A stretch of DNA of 64,000 nt from Variovorax sp. OV329 (lineage in GTDB: Bacteria; Pseudomonadota; Gammaproteobacteria; Burkholderiales; Burkholderiaceae_C), in contig NZ_FOUG01000007.1 in assembly GCF_900114785.1 (NCBI RefSeq), positions 287,624 through 351,623 of the forward strand, given 5' to 3'. Of this stretch, positions 27,833-36,571 are shown one piece after another. Each line of letters opens with the position of its first letter. Position 1 is the first letter of the stretch. The notes beneath the pieces were generated by a model. That model ran no database searches. It was not told the origin of the DNA and saw only the letters and a list, made by a program, of their open reading frames with translations. A program made the position numbers and the translations under genes.

Positions 27833-30190
27833 CTACCGGCGCAACACCCTGGCCAGGCTGTCGGCAAGTTCGCGACCGGACACGGGCTTCTGAAGCACCT
27901 CGTCCGGTTCATCGGCCAGCGCCGGCCCCGCCTGCTCGCCATGCCCGTTGACCAGCCCCCCCGTGCGCGGCCGCAGGGTCCCTTCGCCCAGGAAGCCGCT
28001 CATCAGCACGATGGGCATGCCGCTGCGCATGCTGCGCACCTCGCGGATCAGCGCCGCACCCGACATCTCGGGCATGCGCTCGTCGGTGACCAGGGCATCG
28101 AAGCGCTGCGGGTCCTGGCGGAACTCGGCCAGAGCCGCCGTGCTCGAGCTGAAGCCGACGGCCTGGTAGCCCAGCGCTTGCAGCGTGCGTGTGGCCAGCT
28201 GCACCAGGGGTTGCTCGTCGTCCACGACCAGCACGCGCTGCCCGTCGCCCCGCGGCGGGGTCGCCGTGCGCTCGTCGCCGCGCTCCACCGCGTCGCCGGC
28301 ACGCGGCAGGTGCACGACGAAGGTACAACCCTCGCCCACCGTGCTGGCGACGTCGATGGCGCCGCCCAGCTCGGTGACGATGCCGTGCACCAGCGACAGC
28401 CCCAGCCCCGTGCCTGTGCCCACGTCCTTGGTGGTGAAGAAGGGGTCGAAGATGCGGTCCATGACCTCCGGCGCGATGCCGCCGCCGGTGTCGGCCACTG
28501 TCAGCACCACGTACTCACCAGGCTCGCGCCGGCCGATGGTGCCGGCCTGCGGCGATGCCACGCGCTCGGTGACCAGCTCCACGCGCAGCGTTCCGCCGCC
28601 CTGCATGGCCTGCACCGCATTGGTCGCCAGGTTGGCCACCACCTGGTGCACCTGCGTGGCATCGCCGAGCACCGCGGCGGCGCCGGCATGCAGCCGCGCA
28701 TGCACTGTCACGCTGGCCGGCAGATTGCCCGAGACCAGGTCCAGCACCTCGCGCACCACCTTCTCGACATGCACCGGCACGCGTTCGCCAACGCCACTGC
28801 GGCTGAAGGCCAGCAGCCGCTCCACCAGCGCGCGCCCGCGCTCGCCGGCCACCATGATGCTGTCCAGGTCGCGCGCGAGCCGGCTTCCCGGCGTGGCGCC
28901 GCGCAGTGCCATCTCGCCATAGCCCAGGATCGCGCCCAGGATGTTGTTGAAGTCGTGCGCGATGCCGCCCGAGAGCGTGCCCATGGACTCCAGGCGCTGC
29001 GCCTGGCGCAGCTTGCGCTCCATCGTGCCAAGTTCCTCCTCCGCCTGCCTCTGGGCGGTGGTGTCGGTCGCCGATCCCGTCCACCGCACCACCTTGCCCT
29101 CTTCGTCGCGCCTGCAGATCGCCTGCAGCTTGTGCCAGCGCACGCCGCCGGGGGCCATGTAGCGCACCTCCATGGCCAGGCGCTCGCCCGTGCCCGCAAA
29201 CAGCGCAAGCCGCGCGGCCTCCCATTTCACGAAGTCGTCGGGGTGCATGTTGATGTTGGCCCGGTAGTCGTCCCGGTTCGCCCAGGTGGTGCCCTTGGGA
29301 TAGCCGGCCAGCTCGAAAGCCCGGGGCGACGCGAAGTAGGTGTTGCTGGGAACGTGCCAGTCCCAGTAGCCCGATTCGCTGGCGGCCATGGCGAGTTCGT
29401 AGCGCTGCTCGGATTCGCGCAGCGCCTCCTCCGACTGCTTGCGCTCGGTGATGTCGCGCGCCGTGCCGGTCCAGCGCACCAGGGTGCCGGAAGCGTCCCG
29501 CGTCGCCAGGCCGGCCAGCTGGATCCAGCGCGTCTCGCCCTTGCGGATGAAGCGGGCCTCGGTGCCGTAGCGACCGTCCTTCCCGGCGAAATGCGCGCTG
29601 AGGCCCTGCGTCAGCCGCGCCCGGTCGTCGGGATGAAAGGAAATCCGTTCAATGAGGTCCTTGCGGCCGGCGAAGACCGTGTCGGGCGGCAGGCCGTAGA
29701 TCTCCAGCCATCGCGGCGAGACGTAGACGCTGTCTTCCGCAACGAGCCAGTCCCAGAAGCCGTCTTCGCTGGCGGCCATGGCGAGCGCATGGCGCTCCTG
29801 GTCTCGCAGCACCCTGTGCAGCCGGGAGCTGCGCCATCCCACCGCCAGCCCGATGATGGAAAAGGTGACGAAGCGCGGCACGTCGACCAAGCCCCAGAGC
29901 AGCGCATAGGGCACGTCGATCAGTTGCGGGATCATGAAGTTGGCCAGTACGGCCGCCAGCAGCCCCGGCCCGACGCCTCCCAGCCACGCCGTGGCCAGCA
30001 CGGCGATGACGCACAGGCCGGCAAGACTGAAGGTCGGGCCTGGAGGCGAGTGAAACACCAGCGCCGCCAGCAGGACGAAGACCGGCGCCAGCGCATAGCG
30101 CAGCACGACGGAGGCCATCACCCGCTGGCCGAGTGATGCAGCCATCGCCACCAGCTGCGCCTTGCGGATGATGAACGGCTTGGGAAGCAC
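27833..30190 (-). CDS. Hybrid sensor histidine kinase (membrane, two PAS, HisKA, HATPase, receiver)
   Basis: About 785 residues. A DUF4118-like block of four hydrophobic helices (about 25-120) precedes two tandem PAS/PAC domains, each starting AMAAS(E)D/SG(F/Y)WDW, an internal duplication. Then come the H-box GGIAHDFNNILG (His near residue 412), N-box LATNAVQAM, G boxes DTGGGI and GTGLGLSLV, and a C-terminal receiver with VLVVDDEQPL and phosphoacceptor region VTDERMPEMSG. I chose the GTG at 30190 (GGAGAA upstream); an in-frame codon at 30313 would add a non-membrane tail. The receiver is divergent from the kinase's own partner at 30353. Confidence 0.87.
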   Translation of the reverse strand: MLPKPFIIRKAQLVAMAASLGQRVMASVVLRYALAPVFVLLAALVFHSPPGPTFSLAGLCVIAVLATAWLGGVGPGLLAAVLANFMIPQLIDVPYALLWGLVDVPRFVTFSIIGLAVGWRSSRLHRVLRDQERHALAMAASEDGFWDWLVAEDSVYVSPRWLEIYGLPPDTVFAGRKDLIERISFHPDDRARLTQGLSAHFAGKDGRYGTEARFIRKGETRWIQLAGLATRDASGTLVRWTGTARDITERKQSEEALRESEQRYELAMAASESGYWDWHVPSNTYFASPRAFELAGYPKGTTWANRDDYRANINMHPDDFVKWEAARLALFAGTGERLAMEVRYMAPGGVRWHKLQAICRRDEEGKVVRWTGSATDTTAQRQAEEELGTMERKLRQAQRLESMGTLSGGIAHDFNNILGAILGYGEMALRGATPGSRLARDLDSIMVAGERGRALVERLLAFSRSGVGERVPVHVEKVVREVLDLVSGNLPASVTVHARLHAGAAAVLGDATQVHQVVANLATNAVQAMQGGGTLRVELVTERVASPQAGTIGRREPGEYVVLTVADTGGGIAPEVMDRIFDPFFTTKDVGTGTGLGLSLVHGIVTELGGAIDVASTVGEGCTFVVHLPRAGDAVERGDERTATPPRGDGQRVLVVDDEQPLVQLATRTLQALGYQAVGFSSSTAALAEFRQDPQRFDALVTDERMPEMSGAALIREVRSMRSGMPIVLMSGFLGEGTLRPRTGGLVNGHGEQAGPALADEPDEVLQKPVSGRELADSLARVLRR

Positions 30191-30352
30191 CTCTTCTTCT
30201 CCAAAGCGGCGCGCCGTGTCCTCGGACTGCGGGACATCACGCCGGGCAGAGCCCCTGCGGCGCAGGGCCGGCGCAGCATACACCTGCCAGTGACAGGCCG
30301 GCGCAGCGCCCATTAAACTGCCGCACCGCTTTCATGACGAGGAGCCACAGGT

Positions 30353-31084
30353 ATGGAATCGACCACGCCCGGCGTGGCGCCACATGTGCTGGTGGTCGAC
30401 GACGACCCTTCGATCCGGCAGATGCTGGTCGACTTTCTCGGCGACTACGACTTCCGGGTCAGCGCCGCCGCCTCCGGCGCGGAGATGGCCGTGGCCCTCA
30501 CCCGCGAGCCGGTGGACCTGCTGGTGCTGGACGTGCGGCTGCCCGACGAGGACGGCATCCAGATCGCGCGGCGCCTTCGCGAGCAGTCCGACCTGGCCAT
30601 CATCGTGATCACCGGGCGGCGCGACGAGGCCGACCGGGTGATGGCGCTCGAGTTGGGCGCCGACGACTACGTGACCAAGCCCTTCTCTCCTCGCGAGCTG
30701 CTCGCCCGCATCCGGGCGCTGCTGCGCCGCACCAGCATGCGGGACAGCCGCAAGGACCCGGGCGCGCGCGCCTTCCGCTTCGCCGGCTGGGAACTCAACG
30801 TGGGGTTGCGCAAGCTCACCTCGCCGCAGGCCGAGGTGGTCGGCCTGTCCAACGGCGAATACAACCTGCTCACCGCCTTCCTCGGCGCGCCCCAGCGCGT
30901 GCTGACGCGCACCCAGCTGCTGGAGCTTTCTCGCCTGCACGACGACGAGGTCTACGACCGCTCCATCGACGTGCAGGTCGGGCGCCTGCGCCGCAAGCTG
31001 GAGGTCCAGGGAGAGCCTGCCCTGATCCGCACGGATCGCGGCGTGGGCTACACCTTCCTGGCCAACGTCGAGATCCTGCGCTAG
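30353..31084 (+). CDS. OmpR-family response regulator
   Basis: A 243-residue regulator with receiver VLVVDDDPSIRQML (acidic triad), phosphoacceptor in [13 protein letters not shown], switch Thr in IVITGRRDEADR, and Lys in DYVTKPFSPRELLARI. The winged helix shows LSNGEYNLLTAFL and RSIDVQVGRLRRKLE and DRGVGYTF. It is divergent from the hybrid kinase (162 bp), so the pair likely forms a phosphorelay; the shared intergenic region would hold the promoters. Confidence 0.92.
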   Translation: MESTTPGVAPHVLVVDDDPSIRQMLVDFLGDYDFRVSAAASGAEMAVALTREPVDLLVLDVRLPDEDGIQIARRLREQSDLAIIVITGRRDEADRVMALELGADDYVTKPFSPRELLARIRALLRRTSMRDSRKDPGARAFRFAGWELNVGLRKLTSPQAEVVGLSNGEYNLLTAFLGAPQRVLTRTQLLELSRLHDDEVYDRSIDVQVGRLRRKLEVQGEPALIRTDRGVGYTFLANVEILR

Positions 31085-31094
31085 CCGCGCACTT

Positions 31095-31460
31095 TCATCG
31101 GCCGCCAAGGCAGGCCTCCACCGCCGCAAGGAGTTCTTCCCCCGAAAAGGGCTTGGGCAGCACCCGGGCCACGCCGAGCCGGCGCGCCACGCCCTCCGGC
31201 GCGCCCCGGTAGCGCCTGAAGCGGCCCGACATGGGCAGCACGGGCACGCCGTGGCGCGCTCCCAGTTCCTTGAGCACGGCCTCGGCCTGCGCGGGGTTGG
31301 GGATGTCCGCGATCACCAGCGCGATGGCGCCCGGCTGGGATTCGTCCGACGCGACGGCGTAGCCCGCCTCGCAAAGCCAGCGCACGAGCAGCCCGCGGAT
31401 GAGGTCATCCGACTCGAGGATCAGGAGCTGGGTCTTGCCTGGGGTTCTTCGGTTCGTCAT
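31095..31460 (-). CDS. Stand-alone receiver-domain protein
   Basis: A 121-residue single receiver: LLILESDDLIRGLLVRW, phosphoacceptor candidate in LVIADIPNP, VPVLPMSGRF and RVLPKPFSGEELLAAV (Lys). There is no output domain. It converges with the OmpR gene 10 bp away and probably acts as a phosphate sink or partner of the hybrid kinase. The ATG at 31460 gives the full domain; the open frame continues upstream without a domain. Confidence 0.78.
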   Translation of the reverse strand: MTNRRTPGKTQLLILESDDLIRGLLVRWLCEAGYAVASDESQPGAIALVIADIPNPAQAEAVLKELGARHGVPVLPMSGRFRRYRGAPEGVARRLGVARVLPKPFSGEELLAAVEACLGGR

Positions 31461-31533
31461 GGCCTTGGATCCACGCCACGGAGCCTTTATCGGGTTGCGC
31501 CCGGGCCATTGCATCCCGCACGGTGCACAGGAA

Positions 31534-31570
31534 TGTGTCAACGGCGCGCCCTTGTGTGTCAACGGACACA
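31534..31570 (+). promoter_or_regulatory. Direct-repeat/palindrome operator before the winged-helix ATPase gene
   Basis: TGTGTCAACGG occurs at 31534-31544 and again at 31555-31565, 21 bp apart (two helical turns), and the second copy is part of a palindrome, TGTGTC-AACG-GACACA (31555-31570). It lies in the 242-bp divergent region between the receiver gene and the AfsR/CadC-like gene. Direct repeats in helical phase suit a winged-helix regulator, so autoregulation is plausible. Confidence 0.55.
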
Positions 31571-31702
31571 AAGGACGCATTCGCCCTCGACGGCCGCGCC
31601 CAAAGGCAGGCGGCCGGCATTTCAATTGACAAGAAAGTTCTCGCCCTCGACATCCTGCGGCTACACGCCGGTCAGACCATGCGCATACCGAAAGGAGCAC
31701 CC

Positions 31703-33304
31703 ATGCTGGCTGATTCAACGAACACGCAGGCGAACGGCGAAGTCCTGTGGCGATTCGGAAGCTTTGTCCTGTGGGAGTCACAACGCCGGCTCGAACGGCG
31801 CGGCCAGTCCATCCGGCTGGGCTCGCGCTCCTTCGATCTTCTGCTGCAGCTGCTCAAGCGCGCGGGCGAAGTCATCAGCAACGAGGAGTTCCTCGCCGCC
31901 GTCTGGTCCGGCGTGGTGGTGGAGGAAGCCAGCGTGCGGGTCCACATGTCCAACCTGCGCAAGGCGCTGGGCACGCCGGACCCCATCGACGACTGCCGAG
32001 AGTGGATTGCCAACGTTCCGCTGCGCGGCTACCGTTTCGTCGGACGTGTCGCATGCGAAGCGGTGCAGGCCGGCGTCATGCCCGCCACGCAACGGACCGC
32101 GCCGCAGGCTTGCGAGTTCGCGAGGATTCCGGCGCGCCTGTCCAGGCTGATCGGCCGCAACGCCGAGGTCGGGCGCGTGATCGAGGCGCTGGCCTCTCGC
32201 AGGCTGGTCACCGTCGTTGGCTCCGGCGGTATCGGCAAGACCAGCGTCGCCATCGACGTGGCGATGAGGCAGCAGGCATCTGCCCCGGGGCTGGTCGGCT
32301 TCGTCGACCTCGCACCCCTGCACTCGGCCGACCCCGTGATTTGCGCGATCGCCTGCGCGCTGGGCACGGCGCCTGACGCACCCGAGCCGCTGCAAGCCAT
32401 CGTCCAGCGCCTGGCCGGCCGCGAGGTGCTGCTGCTCGTGGACAGCTGCGAGCATGTGATCGAGCCGCTGTCCCGTGTGCTCATCCAGCTGCTGGCCGCA
32501 CTGCCGTCCCTGCGCATCCTGGCGACCAGCCGCGAGGCACTGCGCATCGAGGGCGAGCATGTGCTGCGGCTGACCCCGCTGGCCCTGCCCGAGGGCGAGC
32601 CCGCCTCGCTGGAGGAAGCCATGTGCTCGCCCGCGGTCGAACTGCTCGTGGAGCGGGCCTGGGCCGCCGGCGCCACCGCCTTCGAAGATTGCCATCGCGC
32701 CATGCTGGCCAGGATCTGCCGGCGGATGGACGGCATTCCGCTGGCAATCGAACTGGTGGCCGCCCGCCTGGGCGCGCAGGCCATCGCCGACCTGGTGCAC
32801 CGGATGGACGATCCCATGCGCCTGTACTGGACCGGGACGCGCGCGGCCATCCCGCGCCACCGCTCCCTGGCCGCAGCACTGGACTGGAGCGTGGCGCTGC
32901 TGAACGAGACGGAACTCAAGCTCTTCAGGCGCCTTTCGGTCTATTCAAGCCGCTTCGACGTCGATTCGGCGCTCGTGCTGACGGCGGACGACATGGACCC
33001 CGAACGCGCGACCGACGCATTGATCTCGCTGGCCACCAAGTCGCTGGTCGTCTTCGATCCGGAGCACGCGGGCAAGCCCTATCGCCTGCTCGACACCACG
33101 CGCAACTACGCACAGCTGCTGCTGGCGCAGAGCAAGGAGAACCATGCGATGCCCTCCCGCCACCCGGGGCCTCCCTCGCCCAGTCCGCCCCTCCTTGCCG
33201 CGAGGGTGCGGCTGCCCGAGTCTGCGAGCGGCCCGAAGATCTCCTTCTGGCCTCAATGGAGCTGGATGGACCTGAGTCCGCACTCGCTCGTGCTGGCTCC
33301 GTGA
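31703..33304 (+). CDS. Winged-helix (CadC/AfsR-like) regulator with STAND ATPase, short form
   Basis: A 533-residue protein. An OmpR/CadC-type winged helix (about 20-115; SRSFDLLLQLLKRAGEVISNEEF, ASVRVHMSNLRKALG, VPLRGYRFVGRV) is joined to a P-loop ATPase (GSGGIGKTS about 173-181; LLLVDSCEHVIEPL; ATSREALRIEGEHVLRL; GIPLAIELVAARLG). It is a paralogue of the 961-residue protein at 45476. After YRLLDTTRNYAQLLLAQSKE the similarity stops and a Pro/Ser-rich unrelated tail follows, so the TPR-like sensor region is missing. AAAGGAG precedes the ATG at 31703. Either a truncated copy or a form without its effector domain. Confidence 0.83.
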   Translation: MLADSTNTQANGEVLWRFGSFVLWESQRRLERRGQSIRLGSRSFDLLLQLLKRAGEVISNEEFLAAVWSGVVVEEASVRVHMSNLRKALGTPDPIDDCREWIANVPLRGYRFVGRVACEAVQAGVMPATQRTAPQACEFARIPARLSRLIGRNAEVGRVIEALASRRLVTVVGSGGIGKTSVAIDVAMRQQASAPGLVGFVDLAPLHSADPVICAIACALGTAPDAPEPLQAIVQRLAGREVLLLVDSCEHVIEPLSRVLIQLLAALPSLRILATSREALRIEGEHVLRLTPLALPEGEPASLEEAMCSPAVELLVERAWAAGATAFEDCHRAMLARICRRMDGIPLAIELVAARLGAQAIADLVHRMDDPMRLYWTGTRAAIPRHRSLAAALDWSVALLNETELKLFRRLSVYSSRFDVDSALVLTADDMDPERATDALISLATKSLVVFDPEHAGKPYRLLDTTRNYAQLLLAQSKENHAMPSRHPGPPSPSPPLLAARVRLPESASGPKISFWPQWSWMDLSPHSLVLAP

Positions 33305-33333
33305 CGAGGCATTGCCATGCAGCCTGTCCATGG

Positions 33334-33405
33334 CATTGATGCCGGCCCGGCAACAGCGTGCGTCCTCTCGCGAACCTACCGGCCGCGCGTGCCTCTCCCT
33401 AGCAT
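33334..33405 (+). promoter_or_regulatory. 72-bp element, copy E
   Basis: One of eight gap-free copies of a shared promoter element. Boxes: CATTGATGC, N8, CAACAGCGTG, N14, CCTACCGG, N15, CCTAGCAT. The TGnTG/CAnCA dyad and T-N11-A spacing are intact. It ends 58 nt before the start of the 57-residue gene at 33464 and lies just after the stop of the winged-helix ATPase gene. The LysR gene at 33651 would be the second gene of this unit. Confidence 0.75.
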
Positions 33406-33463
33406 GAGCCGCAGCCGCCGTGCATCGCAGCGAAAGGCGGCCCCGCGACAAAAGGAGCGAGCC

Positions 33464-33637
33464 ATGAACCCGACCCCGAACTATTCCGACCTCGGCGACG
33501 CATGGGTGCGCCAGCAGATGGACAAGATCCGCCAGCGCCACGCCCAGCTCGGGGGGCATCTGCCGATGGACATGTCGAAGCTGCTGGAGCAAGCGGCGCG
33601 CCTGGCCCGCGCGAGCGGCCGGCCAGCCGACGCGTGA
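33464..33637 (+). CDS. Small hydrophilic protein (57 aa)
   Basis: MNPTPNYSDLGDAWVRQQMDKIRQRHAQ and so on, predicted helical and charged, with no signal peptide or membrane segment. AAAGGAG lies 6 nt ahead of the ATG. It is the first gene behind promoter element E and 13 bp ahead of a LysR gene. No family recognised. Confidence 0.6.
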   Translation: MNPTPNYSDLGDAWVRQQMDKIRQRHAQLGGHLPMDMSKLLEQAARLARASGRPADA

Positions 33638-33650
33638 CGACCCGCGGCCC

Positions 33651-34562
33651 ATGCCCCAGCCCGACTCGCACATGCTCGACCGCGCGCAGGGGCTGATCGC
33701 CTTCGTGCGCGCGGTGGAATCCGGTTCCTTTAGCGCAGCCGCCCGTGTCCTGGGCACCTCGCCGTCAGCGGTGTCGAAGAACGTGGCCAAGCTCGAGGCG
33801 CGCTTCGGCGTGCGCCTGTTCAGGCGATCCACGCGCAGCCTCACGCTCACGCGGGAAGGCGCCGCGTACTTCGAGCGCGTCGCGCCGCTGCTGCGCGCCC
33901 TGGACGAGGCCGGCGACGTGATCCGCCCCGAGGCAACCGCCCTGGGCGTACTGCGCATCACGGCGCCAGGCGACCTGGGGCGCATCCTCATGGATGCCGT
34001 CACCCGGTTGTTCTTGCCGGCGCATCGCGGGCTCAAGCTGGAGGTGAGCCTCACCGACAGGCATGTGAACCTGATCCGCGAAGGCTTCGACATCGCGGTG
34101 CGCGCCGGCGAGGCCGTGGACTCCGATCTCAACGCGCGCCTGCTGGCACGGCTGCCGATGGTGCTGGCCGCTTCGCCTGCCTACCTGGCCGCACGCGGAA
34201 CGCCCGGCAGCCGGAGCGACCTGGAGGCGCATGACCACATCCGCTACGTCCTGGACGGCCGGCCCTTTCCGCTGCGCTTTGCCGACGGGAGCGTCTACAC
34301 GCCCCCAGGCGTGCTCGATGCGGACAGCGGCGTGGCCACGCGCATCGCCGCGCTCAATGGCCTGGGCATCGTGCAGATGATGCGCCTTGCCGTGCAGGAC
34401 GACATCGACGCCGGCCGCCTGGTGCCGCTGCTGCCGGCGGTGGCCCTGCCGCTGGTGCCGGTGCATGCGCTGCACCCCTTCGGCCGCCACCCGCCCCTGC
34501 GGGTTCGGCTGTGCATCGACTTTCTGGTCGACCAGCTGGCCTTCCTCGCCGCTGCACGCTAG
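33651..34562 (+). CDS. LysR family regulator (CrgA-like subgroup)
   Basis: A 303-residue LysR protein with an N-terminal winged helix (GLIAFVRAVESGSFSAAARVLGTSPSAVSKNVAKLEARFGVRLF, then STRSLTLTREG) and a periplasmic-binding-like effector domain (about 95-300) with DLNARLLARLPMVLAASPAYLAARG. It is behind element E, so it may be autoregulated. It is a candidate regulator of the 72-bp element family. Confidence 0.9.
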   Translation: MPQPDSHMLDRAQGLIAFVRAVESGSFSAAARVLGTSPSAVSKNVAKLEARFGVRLFRRSTRSLTLTREGAAYFERVAPLLRALDEAGDVIRPEATALGVLRITAPGDLGRILMDAVTRLFLPAHRGLKLEVSLTDRHVNLIREGFDIAVRAGEAVDSDLNARLLARLPMVLAASPAYLAARGTPGSRSDLEAHDHIRYVLDGRPFPLRFADGSVYTPPGVLDADSGVATRIAALNGLGIVQMMRLAVQDDIDAGRLVPLLPAVALPLVPVHALHPFGRHPPLRVRLCIDFLVDQLAFLAAAR

Positions 34563-34581
34563 CGGCCGACGAGCGAGATGC

Positions 34582-35178
34582 TCATGTCCGCACCAGGCCG
34601 CGCTGCGCCGCCACGGCGGCCGCCTGCACCCGGGAATGCACGTGCAGCTTCTCGCAGATCTTGGAGACGTGCGCCTTCACCGTGTGCGACGAGATGTCGA
34701 GCTTGCGCGCGATGGACTTGTTGCACTCGCCGTTGGCCAGCAGGTGCAGCACCTCGTCCTCCCTTGGCGTGAGCTCGGGTCGGTGCGCGCCTTCCAGCAG
34801 GGGCGCCGCGCGCCTGCACAGGTAGCGCGAACCGCCGCGCGCCACGTGCCGGATGGAGCTGATCAGCTCCAGGGGGCCCGAGTCCTGCAGCAGGTAGCCG
34901 TGCACGCCGCTGTTGATGGCGTGCACCACATCGCGCTCGGTGTCGCGACGCGTCACGACCACGATGGGCGGCGAGCACGGGCTGGCCGGTGCCGAGGCCA
35001 GCAGGTCCAGCGCGCAGCCATAGCCGGCCACGATCACATCGACGGGATGCTCGTCGCCGCAGTCCTGTCCGGCGCGCACATCCAGGTCGGGGGCCTGGCC
35101 GATGAGCGACACCAGGCCGGCCCGCAGCAGGGGGTTGTCGTGACAGACGCGGATCGCGAGGGGGGTGAAGGGTGTCAT
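34582..35178 (-). CDS. NarL/LuxR-type regulator with a degenerate receiver
   Basis: A 198-residue protein. The receiver-like half (VCHDNPLLRAGLVSLI) has VIVAGYGCALDL where the neighbouring paralogue has VLVTDYEAALRR, so the phosphoacceptor Asp is replaced by Gly. The LuxR helix-turn-helix is intact (LTPREDEVLHLLANGECNKSIARKLDISSHTVKAHVSKICEKL). The ATG at 35178 has AGGAG upstream. Probably phosphorylation-independent or a dimer partner of the gene 21 bp upstream. Confidence 0.82.
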   Translation of the reverse strand: MTPFTPLAIRVCHDNPLLRAGLVSLIGQAPDLDVRAGQDCGDEHPVDVIVAGYGCALDLLASAPASPCSPPIVVVTRRDTERDVVHAINSGVHGYLLQDSGPLELISSIRHVARGGSRYLCRRAAPLLEGAHRPELTPREDEVLHLLANGECNKSIARKLDISSHTVKAHVSKICEKLHVHSRVQAAAVAAQRGLVRT

Positions 35179-35199
35179 GGAGTTCTCCTGCCTCAACCT

Positions 35200-35844
35200 T
35201 CAGGCACCCGCGGGGAGCGCCACGCGCCGCCTGCCCTCGCCCAGCATGCCGCGCCGCATGGCCTCGGCCATGGCGGCCGTACGGGTGCGCTCGCCGAGCT
35301 TGCCGAGGATCGCCTTCACATGCGTCTTCACGGTGCGCTCGCCGATGCCCAGGCGCCGGCTGATGTCCTTGTTGGAAAGTCCCAGCGCGATGAGCTTGAG
35401 CACCTCCAGTTGCCGCGCGGTGGGCACGTCGTAGCTGAGTGCATCCAGCAGGTGCTCGGCCACCAGCGGCGACAGGTAGCGTCGCCCGGCGCCCACGCTG
35501 CGCACCGCTTCGGCCAGTTCGTCGCCGGTGCAGTCCTGCAGCATGTAGCCGCGGATGCCCGCATCCACCGCGCGGCGCACCTGCCAGCCCGCAACCTGGT
35601 CCGTCACGATCAGCGAGACCGGCATGCGCGCGGGTCTTCTCACGCTTGCGCCTGCCTCGGCTCGCCGCAGGGCGGCCTCGTAGTCCGTCACCAGCACGTC
35701 GGCCGTGCAATCGGAAGGCTCGCCCACGTGGACGAGAAGGTCCATTTGCGAGCGCAGGAGCGCCGAGATGCCAGCCGCCACGTAGGGGTCCTGATGGGCG
35801 ACCGCCACCTGGAGGCGGGGGCCGTGGGTCGGTGTTGTCGTCAT
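35200..35844 (-). CDS. NarL/LuxR-type response regulator
   Basis: A 214-residue protein: receiver-like half (VAVAHQDPYVAAGISALL, phosphoacceptor candidate in VLVTDYEAALRR) and a LuxR helix-turn-helix (PTARQLEVLKLIALGLSNKDISRRLGIGERTVKTHVKAILGKL). Paralogous to the next gene, 21 bp downstream, forming a tandem duplicated pair. No cognate histidine kinase is adjacent. It lies 71 bp downstream of the Ohr-like gene and may share its transcript. Confidence 0.85.
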   Translation of the reverse strand: MTTTPTHGPRLQVAVAHQDPYVAAGISALLRSQMDLLVHVGEPSDCTADVLVTDYEAALRRAEAGASVRRPARMPVSLIVTDQVAGWQVRRAVDAGIRGYMLQDCTGDELAEAVRSVGAGRRYLSPLVAEHLLDALSYDVPTARQLEVLKLIALGLSNKDISRRLGIGERTVKTHVKAILGKLGERTRTAAMAEAMRRGMLGEGRRRVALPAGA

Positions 35845-35915
35845 GAACGCAGCTCCTTACGAAAGGCGTGCCAGGAGTCTGTGCGGACTACGTGCGCCGT
35901 TCCAGTTATTCCCTG

Positions 35916-36440
35916 TCATTGCTTGTTAAGTCCCTGCGTGTCGCTGGCAGCTGCCAGCGCGACCACGCTCGTGATGCCATTGCGGGCCATCTTGGCGTAG
36001 GGACACAGGCGCTCGGTGTTGCGCACCAGTTCCTCGGCCACGCTCTTCTCGACGCCGGGCAGGAAGATGCGCACGTCGGCGCTGAGCGAGAAGAGGCCGT
36101 CCATCGGGTCGCGGCCGAAGGCCACGAAGACTTCCACTCTCGCACCTCGCAAGGTGATCCGGTTGCGGGTGGCCAGCAGATTCAGCGCGCCATGGAAGCA
36201 GGCTGCGTATGCGGCCGCGAACAGCTGCTCGGGGTTGGTGCCGCCGCCCTCCCCGCCCATCTCGGTGGGAAGGCGCAGTTGCACCTCGAGGTTGCCATCG
36301 TCGGACCGCGCAACGCCCGAGGCGCGGGCGTGCTCCGCCTCCCCTCCGCTGACCGTGACCTTGGTGGAGTAGATCGGTTGGAAGTCGGCGCCGCTGTACT
36401 TGTTCAGCAGTTCGACGGGAGGGGCTTTCAGCTTGGACAT
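35916..36440 (-). CDS. Ohr/OsmC-family organic hydroperoxide resistance protein (first copy)
   Basis: A 174-residue OsmC-fold protein with two redox Cys in AYAACFHGALNLLA and ERLCPYAKMARNG and the Ohr-like YSTKVTVSGGEAEH start. Ohr reduces organic hydroperoxides using lipoyl-dependent thiols. A second copy is at 43197. The ATG at 36440 gives the normal N-terminus. It is 131 bp downstream of the NmrA-like gene and probably the last gene of the unit behind element A. Confidence 0.88.
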   Translation of the reverse strand: MSKLKAPPVELLNKYSGADFQPIYSTKVTVSGGEAEHARASGVARSDDGNLEVQLRLPTEMGGEGGGTNPEQLFAAAYAACFHGALNLLATRNRITLRGARVEVFVAFGRDPMDGLFSLSADVRIFLPGVEKSVAEELVRNTERLCPYAKMARNGITSVVALAAASDTQGLNKQ

Positions 36441-36571
36441 GATCGATGGAACTTTGCACCGGGGAGCCGGCAGCCTCTGCCGCCCCGCACGCCAGGACAG
36501 CGGACGGCCAGCCAGGGACGCCGGCTGGCAGTCCACCGCGTTGCGCGCGGCGGCGGCAGAGGTGCCTGCAT

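Noticed and set aside
27833..27960. A second receiver gene on the plus strand opposite the end of the hybrid kinase
   Set aside because: The plus-strand frame is a shadow; the receiver motifs read correctly only on the minus strand as the C-terminus of the kinase.
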